Part shown: positions 19,658 through 30,404 of the stretch, piece after piece
Position numbering within the stretch: position 1 is the stretch's first letter
Layout of the letters: the number at the start of each line of letters is the position of its first letter
Source: Volutella citrinella
Taxonomy: Eukaryota; Ascomycota; Sordariomycetes; Hypocreales; Nectriaceae
NCBI GenBank assembly: GCA_034401135.1
Contig: JAWZSP010000006.1
Coordinates: forward strand, 1,054,001-1,118,000
DNA length: 64,000 nucleotides
Direction of reading: 5' to 3'
Made by a program: the position numbers and the translations under genes
The notes under the pieces: generated by a model
What the model saw: the letters and a program-made list of their open reading frames with translations, nothing else
Databases searched by the model: none
What the model was told of the DNA's origin: nothing

Positions 19658-22021
19658 TTGGAACTACTAAGGGGGCGGGCATGCATATGGGTTGGAATGC
19701 TCAACCGCGAGTGGGAGCAACAACCAGTCGTATTTCAAGGCCTGCTGCAAGAGGTGTTTAAAGTTTTTCTGTTTGTGTAGCATATTGAGAAAATTTGACA
19801 TATAATGTTTCTGCTACTAATAGAGAATGGGACTTCCGAAGAGCTGGTATGATTCCGTGTCCGCGTAGATGGTAGGTGGGCTGTGGAGAAGGATGAGCGC
19901 TTCGAGATGGAAAAAGCAGCCCCTAGGGCATTTGCATTATTATTTTAATCAAATAAAAACAATTAATTTGGCCTTTTCTTGTGCATTTTCAATCAGTCCT
20001 CTGTGCCTGGGAGGCCTGGACTTTTCTCGAACCTGTGCCTCACATCACCAGCTCCACCACGGACCCATCCAATTCCTAATTCTACGCCACGCCGACTCCA
20101 TCAGGCTAAATATAGCCCAGATGTTTGTTTTAACCGTCTCCTATCCTTCAGATACTCCAGCTTCGATTGTCCTTTAGCTGTCGTAGTCACCGCATTCAAG
20201 CTCCGCTGTTGTCCAAACGCCAGAAAGCGATCGTCAAGATGCCACATCGGTTACGGAACTGGCCGCGCGTGCATCCGTACAGAACTTTAGACATCTTTGC
20301 CGAGTACGCTCGCGAACAGGGCATTGACATAGAGTGGCCCCACCGTGGAGCCTCGCCGCCGAAACGTCGACAGTTGCGTGGACGCGACGGTTGACATCGC
20401 CGCGCAGCATCAGGCGTTCGACAGCCAAACGGTCCGCCGCGTGCCGATTACGGACACTATCAATGACTTGTCGCGTATGGCATCCTTGTCCCAGGCACTT
20501 GGAGGGATCTGTCCCGATTGGCTGGGGGATGGGCGGTTGTTGAACGAGTTTGATTGTGGTCGACAAGGCTCTAAATCAACGGATGAAACCGCCGGGATCG
20601 CACGCCCTACCTGTCCGGCCATTGGTGCTTGTGAGGCCGCCAGGGCAGGGTAATCCGCAAAAGAAGTAATTGCAGACAAATATCTGACATGCTGAAGAAA
20701 AAAAATGACAAAGCCCAGCCCAATTGATGCCTGGTTGCCCAACGGTATCACGACTCCCGGCCCTTAGTCGGCCCTGGACATGGCCGGTGCTCGGGGGCGA
20801 TCCACATCAGGCACGGTTTTCTTATCTGCTATCACGACTCTTGGACTCTTCCCCCCTTGGCATGGCCTGGTTCGGCGTAAACAACCCCTGTAGATTATGA
20901 CTGACTGCCGGGAATCACGTCAGGGTAAGGGGAGTCGGATGCGCTTCCCGGAGGCTCAAGTCCGCGGGCTGAGCTGACTGGATGGATGTGGCTGCAGAAT
21001 TTTCTAGCAAGTCAATGCATTACCGAGCCGAGAGAGTCTGGTCGCCGCCGCCGGCCGGGCGTCACGTTATCGCGCAGGAATCGAGTGCTCTGGGCGCAGA
21101 AGCACCGGATACTGGCTATTAAAAGAAGCGGCGCGGCGTCTGTGGTGGCGTAATCTCGCTGGTCCCGGTTGCGCTGATTCCTTTTGGCCATGGGGACTTG
21201 TGCTGTACTGGGAATGGGGCACTGGTCTACTGTTGTTGTAGAAATAAAGCAGGGTGTCTGGTTAGAAGTTTCTCAGAGCTGATTGAAGCATCCCAAACTG
21301 GCAGCTTAATGACGGTGATGGCATCAACCGTCGTCGCCCTGGCCACCGTCCACGCCACAAACGGCGTCCATCAGGGAATACGGCGGGCGAACCCCCCACG
21401 CCCTTGTGCGCCACGCCTTGTGTGGATCGACTCCGAGTCGTTGGGCAGCTAACAGGGGCTGAAAGACTCTTGGCGTTGCCCCTGTCGGGTGGCTTCGATT
21501 GAGGCTCGGTCAACCCCTGCAACCTCATTGTCGGGAGACATTGAAACCGGCCCCGCCGGGCTGGAACGGGACGCCCACCAGCATCTTTCTTTCTCCCCGA
21601 TGTTGGGTCGATCGCGATGCTGGCATATGCATGCAAGGGCGCTGCCGGTAGACACTGTGGGCGTGGTCCATGGTGGCGGAATCCAAAATGGGGATTGCAT
21701 CACGCAACACAACATCCAGGAACCACCATTTGATCGCCGAGTGCATCATAGTTCAGGAGTCTTGATCTCGGTGAGCAGAGCCTCGATCCCGACGCACGAT
21801 GGGTGCCACTCTCCCGTGCAGGGGTCCGGACAGGGGCGCCACGGCCGCCAAGGATCGTGTTGCTATACGGCCGGCCGGGCCCCTTGGCCTACGGCTCAAC
21901 CGCGAGCTTTTGCCCGCTGGCGAGATGAGCTCCCGACGTCGGATTATGTTATATATATGCACGAGTACGACCGGTTTACCTACATTCTGCTCAGCATCTC
22001 AAAGTACTTCACACTCGATAA
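19658..22021. other. Intergenic region with one small candidate ORF
   Basis: A stretch of 2.36 kb. Apart from a 51-codon candidate listed separately, frames are short and overlap on both strands. A TATATATA box at about 21950-21957 lies some 65-70 bp before the start of the transporter gene at 22022, and probably sets its transcription start. Confidence 0.45.
20239..20394 (+). CDS. Possible 51-aa small protein
   Basis: ATG in a good context (CAAG before it) opens a 51-codon frame with balanced composition: a central segment DIFAEYAREQGIDIEW that could form an amphipathic helix, followed by a basic tail RRQLRGRDG. No family is recognised and there is no support beyond the context and composition, so it may be a chance frame. 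Confidence 0.2.
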   Translation: MPHRLRNWPRVHPYRTLDIFAEYAREQGIDIEWPHRGASPPKRRQLRGRDG

Positions 22022-23413
22022 ATGTCGACATCACATCCATTAGCCTCATTACCCCCCGCCGTACTCGATATGGATAGCCGCGATCTCGACGCCCTGTCGT
22101 CAACCAGCACTACGAGGCAGAACTCGGCTGCCCCCTCACGCCAGCCTTCCGTCTCCTCTCTGTACCGCGCATCAAGACTAGCCTCTGGTGGCCTCCCGCA
22201 CGATGCACACACCCAGGGGGATGACGACTGCCATCACGACCCAGATCCCATCGTGGAGAAGCAAAACATGCGTCTCAACGAAGACCAAGAGCCCAACCCC
22301 CATCGACGACTCAAGCTGTCTATACGGGACCGGCTAAAGCACTTTACATGGGCATGGTGCACACTACCAATGAGCTGTGGCGGGATGTCCCTACTCATCT
22401 TCGTCCAACCTCATTCGTTCCCTGGCCTGCGAATCATCGGCACCATCGTCTATGCCTTCAACGTCGTCGTTTTCACTCTTGTGCTTCTAGCTCTCTTGTG
22501 CCGCTTCTTGCTCAACTCTGGTTCGTTTTGCAAGTCGCTAACCCATCCCCGTGAGGGATTCTTCATCGCCACGGCCTTCCTGGCGGTGGCCTCGCTCATC
22601 ACAAGCACGCAACGGTATGCGATCCCCGTCAACGATGCTCAGTCCGTCTGGGCCACCCGGGTCGTCTTTTGGGTTTATGTCATCCTCACCATGATCTTGG
22701 CCGTGGGCCAGTACACCTTCCTCTTTGGCGGGCACAGCTTCGGGCTGCAGACCATGATGCCCAGCTGGATCCTGCCCATCTTCCCAGTCATGCTGACCGG
22801 TACCGTTGCGACCATCATCCTTGAGTCGCAGAACCGCATCGAGCCCCTGTCGTTCATTGCAGCCGGCCTTACCTGTCAGGGGCTAGGGTTCTCGGTCGCC
22901 ATCATGATGTATGCCCACATGATCGGCAGACTGATGCAATCGGGGCTTCCAGGAAGAGAACACCGACCAGCCCTCTTCATGTGTGTCGGGCCCCCTGCCT
23001 TCACGGCCTTGGCCATCGTTGGCATGGCAGATCATCTTCCCGAAACCATCTCAACCGCAAACAACCTCACGGCCCACGTCGGCACCATCCGCACCATGGC
23101 GCTGCTGACGGCCATCTTCTTGTGGACTCTCAGCCTATGGTGGTTCTGCGTGGCAGTTGTATCCATCATCTCGTCGCCGCCAAAGTACTTCCATCTCGGC
23201 ACCTGGGCCATGATATTCCCCAACACGGGCTTCACCCTGGCCACCATCTCCATCGGCGAGGAGCTACAGAACGACACCATCTTGTGGGTCGCAACGGCGA
23301 TGAGCATTGTTCTTGTCATTGCTTTCCTCGGCGTACTGTACTGGAATATCCGGGCCGTCGTCGTCCAGGACATTATGTGCCCTGGGAGAGACGAAGACGC
23401 CGACGACCACTGA
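22022..23413 (+). CDS. Mae1-like C4-dicarboxylate / malic acid transporter (TDT family)
   Basis: Intronless 463-aa membrane protein. A 105-residue polar cytosolic N-terminus is followed by about ten hydrophobic segments. The first segment begins HFTWAWCTLPMSCGGMSLLI and the eighth/ninth region reads FHLGTWAMIFPNTGFTLAT, both characteristic of the tellurite-resistance/dicarboxylate transporter family to which yeast malate permease Mae1 belongs; SSU1 sulfite pumps are the close alternative. FPNTGFTLATISIGEEL favours the malic-acid group. Such proteins move malate, succinate or malonate across the plasma membrane. A TATA box lies about 70 bp upstream. An internal ATG at 22070 would remove 16 residues. 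The gene is 4.7 kb beyond the dicarboxylate cluster, so a shared substrate class is possible but not shown. Confidence 0.82.
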   Translation: MSTSHPLASLPPAVLDMDSRDLDALSSTSTTRQNSAAPSRQPSVSSLYRASRLASGGLPHDAHTQGDDDCHHDPDPIVEKQNMRLNEDQEPNPHRRLKLSIRDRLKHFTWAWCTLPMSCGGMSLLIFVQPHSFPGLRIIGTIVYAFNVVVFTLVLLALLCRFLLNSGSFCKSLTHPREGFFIATAFLAVASLITSTQRYAIPVNDAQSVWATRVVFWVYVILTMILAVGQYTFLFGGHSFGLQTMMPSWILPIFPVMLTGTVATIILESQNRIEPLSFIAAGLTCQGLGFSVAIMMYAHMIGRLMQSGLPGREHRPALFMCVGPPAFTALAIVGMADHLPETISTANNLTAHVGTIRTMALLTAIFLWTLSLWWFCVAVVSIISSPPKYFHLGTWAMIFPNTGFTLATISIGEELQNDTILWVATAMSIVLVIAFLGVLYWNIRAVVVQDIMCPGRDEDADDH

Positions 23414-24524
23414 TTCTATTCATTACACGCTTGAGGCGTTAGTGTTTGTTTTCACTTCTCAGAGACACAAGCTACTAGTGGTGTCTTGATTACTTCGCAT
23501 TTGTATTGGCACGGGTTAAAAATACCAGATAGACTAGAAGGTTAGCAAAAGGACTGGAGTCATGAGCATTTACGCTATGGATGGATAGATACAAATCAGG
23601 GCAGCCAATAGATTGGGCCTGGAAAGCTGCAAGGCACATTGCCAGGGCCTTTACGGCGACTCTCCCGTCTCTACTTCTTTCGTCAGTGACACATGCATGC
23701 GTGAAATCTTTGTCGTTGGGGTTCGGCCGAGTCCGCCACTAGGGACAGACGGCCGGCATCGCATCAGTGGCGGCCAAACCCAAAACCAGTGGAGGTCGAC
23801 GAGTTTGAGTTCTCGCCGTCGACGAAGTCTGGGGCAGCGTGGGTCGCTACTGCACGCCTCAACTCAGGTCACCAGCGCAGCCGCGCCTTTTTCTCCGTTG
23901 GCGATCATGGTCATGCCACTAATCCCCTCGTCTTGGTTCTGAGTTGCCTTTGCATCTCTGCTGCCCCAATGGCATCGCCAGATCGAAATCTCAGATCGTC
24001 ACTGGCTCAACTACAGGGTGCTAGCACTGAGACATAATGCGCATACGAGACAATGACACCATCCATCATCGATTCACCGCCCCCAACGCGCAAATATTCG
24101 CTCCAGGGTTTGCCTGGTACGCCTGAGGCAATTCCCTGCAGCCTGCCCGTTTACATCCGCCGTAGGTTGCCGCGGGGAAGGCGATGCTGTGTTGGCTGTG
24201 GCACTTGCCTGCACTAATAGATTGACTTGTGGGTGTTTCCGAGGAGGAAGTGGCGACTCGACTCCACAGCAAAGCATCATCGTGCATACACTGAGACACA
24301 CAAGCGGAGGCAGGCACATTGCAGTCTACTACTGCCGGCAGAGGCGCAGGCACAGGCAGTCCAAACCCCTCAGTCCCGTTACACCCAGCTCCATCATACT
24401 CTCCGCTGTCACACACAGAATCATCACACTGCTCAAATATCTTGCTCCAACCCGTCGCTGTTCTTCTCCAAACATTTCATCTCCATCATCTCAATATCCC
24501 ACACATCCACTGCCTCCCATCACA
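23414..24524. other. Intergenic, promoter of secreted-protein gene
   Basis: A stretch of 1.1 kb between two plus-strand genes. The final 90 bp before the ATG at 24525 are a C/T/A-rich leader without ATG, typical of strongly read fungal genes. No other gene or repeat is evident. Confidence 0.4.
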
Positions 24525-25199
24525 ATGCTATCATCAACACTCCTCCTTGGCCTGCTCGGCCTCGCCGTCGCAAGCCCCGTCGATTCGACAGTCAAGACCT
24601 CAAAGGGCTTCAAGTTGGTCGTCCAGCTCTGCGACAAATCGCGCGATTTGCAGCCCCCCATCGCAGGCAGCTTCATCTCCAGCATCCACACAGGCGCCGC
24701 CCGCGCCCTCGTTGGCTTCAGCGGCGAAAAAAATGCACGCCTCTTCTACCAGAACGGCACCGAGGACGAGTATCGACGCAACAAGGCCACCGTCATCACA
24801 GACGGCGGCACGCCATTGACACCTGAGGGGCTCAGCGTCATCCAGGATGGCAACATCGACATCGTCTGGACAGCTCATCTCGACTTTGGCTTCGGCACTC
24901 CTGGCGTGCAGCTCCCCACGAAAGGCCGCCCCGTCGCCCTCAAGACGCCCAACCCCGAAAACCAGGAGTGGCTGGCATGCAACGAGCCTTTGCCGTACTA
25001 CCAGGGCAAGAAGTTCGTTATCCTGAAGCTGTACCAGGTTCCCAAGGACAGCGACAAGCTGGATATCCCCGATAGCTGCGCACCCGTTCGGCTGGTGCCC
25101 CAGTGCGCAAAGATCAACGACCTGCCCCAGGGATCCTACGCGAGCCACGAGTATCTCATCGACTCGAAGTGTTACCCTGATGTGTCCAAGCTTGCTTGA
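24525..25199 (+). CDS. Small secreted protein of unknown function
   Basis: A 224-aa protein whose start was set at 24525, although the frame is open further upstream, because the ATG there begins a clear signal peptide (MLSSTLLLGLLGLAVA, likely cut before SPVDS) directly after a CT-rich leader. The mature part is about 205 residues, with four or five Cys and one N-glycosylation site (NGT). The pattern FKLVVQL, followed by GSFISSIHTGAARALVGF, resembles a family of fungal secreted proteins of unknown function (I believe the DUF7907 type; not checked). No catalytic motif is visible. Probably an extracellular or cell-wall-associated protein; an effector role cannot be judged from sequence. Confidence 0.78.
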   Translation: MLSSTLLLGLLGLAVASPVDSTVKTSKGFKLVVQLCDKSRDLQPPIAGSFISSIHTGAARALVGFSGEKNARLFYQNGTEDEYRRNKATVITDGGTPLTPEGLSVIQDGNIDIVWTAHLDFGFGTPGVQLPTKGRPVALKTPNPENQEWLACNEPLPYYQGKKFVILKLYQVPKDSDKLDIPDSCAPVRLVPQCAKINDLPQGSYASHEYLIDSKCYPDVSKLA

Positions 25200-25410
25200 T
25201 TGATAGAGACCTAGAACTGGCGCCGAGGTGGGCCGAGGTGGGCCGTAATGGGACCAGGTGGAATCCTTTCTTTGCATGGACTAAGAGCATACTCATGGAG
25301 GAACGGTCGGACATTATGATTGCGCCCAAGGATTAGTCAATTCTTGCTGTCGTTAGATAATACAATGGCGTGCACCATGTCTTCAAAATGTGTCCATCAC
25401 TCGTGATCCC

Positions 25411-26585
25411 TCACGCGCCAATCTTGAGCACAACCCGGCCAGCGATCTGGCTATTCTTCATCTTGTCAATCCACTCATTCAAATCTTCCAGCTTGCCCAT
25501 GGTAATAATGGGCTAGATAGGGTCAGCAGCTGCCTATACTTCCTCAACGGTCACTCACCTTCACGAGGCCTCGCGCAGTAAAGTCGAGTGCTTCCTCCAC
25601 GTCCTTGAGACTACCTACAGCGCTGCCGACAATGTTGAGGCGCTTCAGAATGATGGACATGGGCGGGCCGCCCGCAATCACCGAAGGGTCGTTGGACAGG
25701 CCGACAGCGACCATGGTCCCATTGGGCCGGAGGTATGACGGGGCAGCGCTGTACGCGGCTTGGTTGCCCGCGAGGACGACGACGGCGTGCGCGCCATGCG
25801 TGGTGATCCGCATGATCTCAGCGGCAATGTTTTCCGACTTGGTGAAGTCAATGAAGTGCTCGGCTCCGAGCTTCACGCAGAGGTCCCTCTTCTCGTCGCC
25901 GCCGTCGATGCCAATCACCCTCATGCCCATGGCCTTTGCGAACTGGATGCCCAAGTGGCCCAGACCGCCGCCCGCGCCGGGCAGGACGACCCATTGGCCG
26001 GGCTTGACGTTGGCTGTGCACGTCAGTTAGCCAGGGAATCAGACTGATGGCCCATGGCACTCATCTCTTCAGTGCCGAGTAGATGGTGACACCTCCGCAC
26101 ATGATGGGCCCTGCCTCCTCGTCGGGCACGCCGTCCGGAATCTTTGTCGTGTACCGGCCGTCTACGACGCAGTACTCCTGAAATGTGCCCGGGACGCTGA
26201 CGCCGCTGACCATCTGGCCAGGGCACGAAACCTCATCGACGCCGTTGAGGCAGAACTCGCACTCGCCGCAGGTGCTCTGGATCCACTTGACGCCGGCCCG
26301 GTCGCCCAGCTTCCATCGCTTGTCCGTGCCATCGCCGAGCGCGACCACGGCGCCGACGCCCTCGTGGCCGGTGATGCCCCCGGTTGGCTCGAACATCTTG
26401 AGGCCAAAGGGCGCCCACTCGTCGTATATCAGGGCCTTGTCTGAGCCGCAGAGACCCGTGCACGACATTTTGACGAGGATCTGGCCTGGTCCGGGCTTGG
26501 GTACTTCGATTTGTTCTATTTTGGTGTCTCCTGGGGCTTCCTGGCGAACGGCCGCGCGCTGGTGGGTGGGGATTTCGACGGTCAT
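25411..26585 (-). CDS. Zinc-dependent alcohol dehydrogenase, one non-canonical intron
   Basis: Medium-chain Zn alcohol dehydrogenase. Three exons, 26063-26585, 25559-26013 and 25411-25512, would give 359 aa. Visible are the catalytic zinc ligands CGSD and GHEG, the structural zinc lobe CGECEFCLNGVDEVSC, the NAD-binding loop GAGGGLGHLG, and the C-terminal GRVVLKIGA. Intron 2 (25513-25558) is canonical. Intron 1 (26014-26062) has a good branch site (CTAAC) and CAG acceptor but no GT donor where the conserved reading ALKR-S-NVKPGQW demands one: the site reads T/GAGTGCC, and without splicing the frame stops at TGA immediately. A GT 30 nt upstream (G/GTGTCA) would keep the frame but delete ten conserved residues. 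So it is a gene using a rare GA-AG intron, or a recently broken one. Head-to-head with an aldehyde dehydrogenase. Confidence 0.75.
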
Positions 26586-27599
26586 GGTGGTCGGTCGGGT
26601 GGCAATGTGATTACGGGTGTATTGTATGTTTGTGTAATATCGTATATGCGCTGGCAGAGTGCTTGATTTAGCTTTATGAGCATCGAAGGGCTCATAAATA
26701 GTCTCTACACATATTGACCCCGCCTCGCCCATGACCGAGGTCTTTCTGAATCCATCGACGAATGCGTCTTACAAAGGCAGCGGCGGATGCTACGGCCTGC
26801 GGGAATCATGCATTTGGCACTCGGCAACGTCCCTATTCGAGTCTCAAGGCATGCTGGTGGTTGCAACCTCGAAGCCGGAAGGACGTTTCATACGCTACCT
26901 TCAGTTGGGGGCCCCTGTCTAGTGTGGGAGTTTGTGGACTAGTCCAGATGAAATTGGCCCGATGTGAGGGTCGGGAAGTGGCCATGACGTGATGCAAGCG
27001 GGGGATATGCAGGTCACGATGTCAATTGCGGGGGAGATGTGTCAAAGCCGCAACGGGGCCGTATTGACAGGCTGATGGGATACGGAGGGGACGAGATGTG
27101 TCTGGTGTTCATTGCCCATTGTAGAGCAAGCCGTCAACGAAGAGTGAGTAGGTCACGGAGGCGGCAGTCCATCAGCCAGTCCCTGGTTTGGAAGAACAAG
27201 CGCTCCTCAGGCTACTGGGCTGGAGGAGGCCGATGAGCGGATGTCACAAGGCCATGCCCGGCCAAGTGCGGAGGCGGGCGAGCCAGCGACTACCGAGGAA
27301 GCCGACCAGGAGCCAATAGCAGCGGCGATCCGACCTCTGGAACGGCATCGGATGCGGAGCTGTGACAGAACGGTGGGCGTCCAATCAGAACAGTCGCGTG
27401 TTTGCCTAGAAGGGTAATTCCTGTGAGAGCCACATCGGTCAATGGATGAGGCTATTCCCAACTGGGCAATGAAAGTGAGAGGCATGCTGTGCGACTCGAG
27501 ATATCGGAGCTGCGTCGATATATATTGGCCTGTCTGCTGTCGGGTCTCTGCTCGTGAATCATACTCATCCAAGTTGAACTTTTGCCTTTATCGTTTGAA
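26586..27599. promoter_or_regulatory. Divergent promoter, alcohol and aldehyde dehydrogenase genes
   Basis: A 1.0-kb region between two divergently read oxidoreductase genes. TATATATT at 27519-27526 lies 74 bp before the aldehyde dehydrogenase ATG. On the other side an A/T-rich stretch around 26620-26650 precedes the alcohol dehydrogenase. No recognisable gene inside. Confidence 0.45.
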
Positions 27600-29266
27600 A
27601 TGGCTCCCCAGGTAAAGCTGCAATCGCTGTCCCATCACTCGCCCACTAATGCCATGAAAGCTCCGAGACCCCACGCTCTTCAAGACGGGCGTTTGCTATG
27701 TGAATGGAGAATGGATCCCCGCCGGAGCCGGCAAGACGTTTGAAGTCACAGGTAAAGCAGCGAGCGACATTGAATGACGTACAGCACCATGGGCACATGC
27801 TAACTCGCACCTCAGACCCCGCCACCGGGGCCACCATCGGCTCGTGTCCCGATTTTGACGAACAGGACACAGAAAAGGGCATTGAAGATGCGCAGAAGGC
27901 GTTTGCTAGCTTCAGGACTCTAACGGGCCGCGAGCGCTCCAAGCTGCTGCGGAAATGGTTCGACCTGGCGGCTGAGCACGCCGACGACCTGGGCGCCATC
28001 ATCACCTGGGAGAACGGCAAGCCGCTGGGCGAGGCCAGGGGCGAAGCTAAGTTTGCCAACGGCTTCATCGAGTGGTTCAGCGAAGAGGCACCGCGGGTGG
28101 GTGGCGACACGTTGCTGGCGTCCAACCCGGCCAACCGCATCAGCACCTTCAAGGAGCCCATCGGTGTGTGCGCCCTCATCACACCGTGAGCGTCCCTACC
28201 ATCCTATGTATGTGTCCTTGCAGCTAACCGAGACAGCTGGAACTTCCCTGCCGCGATGGTGACGAGAAAAGCCGCCCCTGCGCTGGCCGCCGGGTGCACC
28301 GTTGTGATCAAGGCCGCCGCCGAGACGCCCTTCACGGCCCTCGCATACGCCGAGCTGGCACACCGGGCAGGCATCCCCAAGGGCGTCATCAACGTCGTCA
28401 CTGCGTCGGGCGACACCACACCGGCCATCGGACGGGTACTCACAACGCACCCGGCCGTCAAGAAGGTCTCCTTCACGGGCTCCACGCAGGTGGGCAAGAT
28501 CCTAATGCAGCAGAGCGCGTCGACACTCAAGAAGCTGTCGCTCGAACTGGGTGGCAACGCGCCGTTCCTCGTGTTTGACGACGCCGACCTAGATGCCGCC
28601 GTCGCGGGCGTCGTGACGTGCAAGTTCCGCGGCTCGGGCCAGACGTGCGTGTGCGCGAACCGCATCTACGTCCAGCGCGCGGTGCACGATGAGTTTTGCC
28701 GCCGTCTGGTTGAGGCTGTGAAGTTGACGTTCCGTGTCGGCAATGGCTTCGACGAGGCCACGACGCATGGTCCGCTGATCCACGAGCGATCAGTGCAGCG
28801 CGTGCAGGCGCTCGTTGACGATGCGCGAGCAAAGGGCGCCCAGGTTGTCGGGGGATCGCGGGTCGACGGCGCTGGGTCCTTTTACGAGCCCACGGTGCTG
28901 CAGGGCGCGACGAGGGATATGCTGGTTGCGACCGAGGAGATCTTTGGGCCTGTCGCGGCTGTGTTCGCCTTCGACACCGAGGCCGAGGCCGTCGACATTG
29001 CCAACTCGGTCGATGTCGGTCTGGCTGGCTACATCTTCTCGCGCGACATCCACCGGGTGCATCGCGTCGCCGAGGGCCTGCAGGTGGGCATGGTGGGCGT
29101 GAACACGGGCATCCTGTCGGACCACTCGTCGCCCTTTGGCGGCGTCAAGGAGTCGGGTTTTGGCCTTGAGGGGTCCAAGTACGGCATCAACGAGTACCTC
29201 GTTACAAAAACCCTGACGTTCGGGGGCATGGGGTTGCCGCTGCAGGGTAGGGGTTCAAAACTGTAG
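27600..29266 (+). CDS. Succinate-semialdehyde dehydrogenase-type aldehyde dehydrogenase
   Basis: Four exons, 27600-27611, 27661-27751, 27816-28185 and 28237-29266, give 500 aa, the usual length for NAD(P)-dependent succinate-semialdehyde dehydrogenase. Exon 1 codes only MAPQ. Key motifs are ALITPWNFPAAM (formed across intron 3, cofactor loop), SFTGSTQVGK, LELGGNAPF (general base Glu), GQTCVCANR (catalytic Cys, about residue 295), and the C-terminal GVKESGFGLEGSKYG. The VCANR context and the GxEGSKYG ending fit the GabD/UGA2 group, which oxidises succinate semialdehyde to succinate at the end of the GABA shunt. No mitochondrial presequence is present, so it is probably cytosolic. Its head-to-head neighbour is an alcohol dehydrogenase, which could supply the aldehyde. 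Other semialdehyde substrates remain possible. Confidence 0.9.
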
Positions 29267-30404
29267 CAATGCCGATGGGTTATAGGCTTATGTAGCATGG
29301 CGCACGTTGGAATAAAATTGCTTCCCATTGATAACTCGTTTTTTATTCTTCTGTCAAGGTTGCGATGAAATAAGGGCTGAGGCCGAGGAGAGGATGGGTG
29401 ATTACGAGGGGAATACCTGCAAAATGGAAATGGGAAGCCCGAAGCTGTGAAAGACTGGCGGGCCACGAGGCGGAGAGCCACATAGATACCAACGTTGCAC
29501 AGAAACAATATTTGACGTTAGGTTACGATGATTGCAGAATGGGAATGAATGAGATATTATGTCATGTCAACCTTGTTTCGGGGGAGTTCAACAGATTGCA
29601 TTCGCGGATGGGCCCAAGCGGACACCGCAACAAGTGGAGCACCTACGACAACACAAAAAAAAAAAAACATACAACAGCGGGGATTCCCCGATCGTCACCG
29701 ACTCGAGTACTAGTCCGCCCCTTACCAGCTTAACTATGGGAGAGCGGACGGGATCCCGTGTTCTCTAGTAGGTATGGTCGTATGTGATTGAGGTCGGACC
29801 ATGGTGATCCAAGTAAGGACGGGCACATTTGCGTGCTTGGGATACCCGAGGTAGCGCAGTATATTATTAGTCCCGTTGAATATCCTGTAGATTAGGGAGC
29901 CTCTTGGTGCACCGATCGAATGGGGCTCATCAGTTTCCAATGGTACTGTCATGCACAGCAGCCCGGTCCCCGGATGCAGCCTCATCACACCCGTCACGGA
30001 CATGCCGTCGTTCGTATTCTGCAGGTCGATGTGACTACAATGCATCCATCACACGCCCCTGGACCCCCTTTGCATGAGCGGACATCAAGGTAGCCGTGCT
30101 CAAATCTCCCGTCTCCTGCCAAGAACTAGATCGGATCGCCACCGCACCACCACCTTTTGAGCCACAGACGCAGGAGGAAAGGAGCGTGGCTAGAGGCGAC
30201 ACCCTGCTGAGAAAATCACGGCTGGGTTACGATATTTCCCCATCAGTAGCCAGGATCTATGGCCTTGGCGGGTGGGGGTTGCAGTGTAGGACTTTGCGAG
30301 GCAAGTAGGAGCACCTGGAACCGAGCAGCTTGGCGGCATTGGCGGCAAAAAAGAGAGATAATTGCGGCAATTAAAATTAGGCATTGACTCAATAACTCTA
30401 CAGT
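29267..30404. other. Intergenic region between convergent genes
   Basis: This 1.1-kb region lies between the 3' ends of two convergent genes. It contains an A-tract of 13 at about 29654-29667. A 103-codon minus-strand frame at 29734-30045 has no domain or support. Confidence 0.4.

Noticed and set aside
24189..24524. Upstream part of the secreted-protein frame
   Set aside because: It is His/Ser/Pro-rich translation of a CT-rich leader, and the signal peptide starts exactly at 24525.
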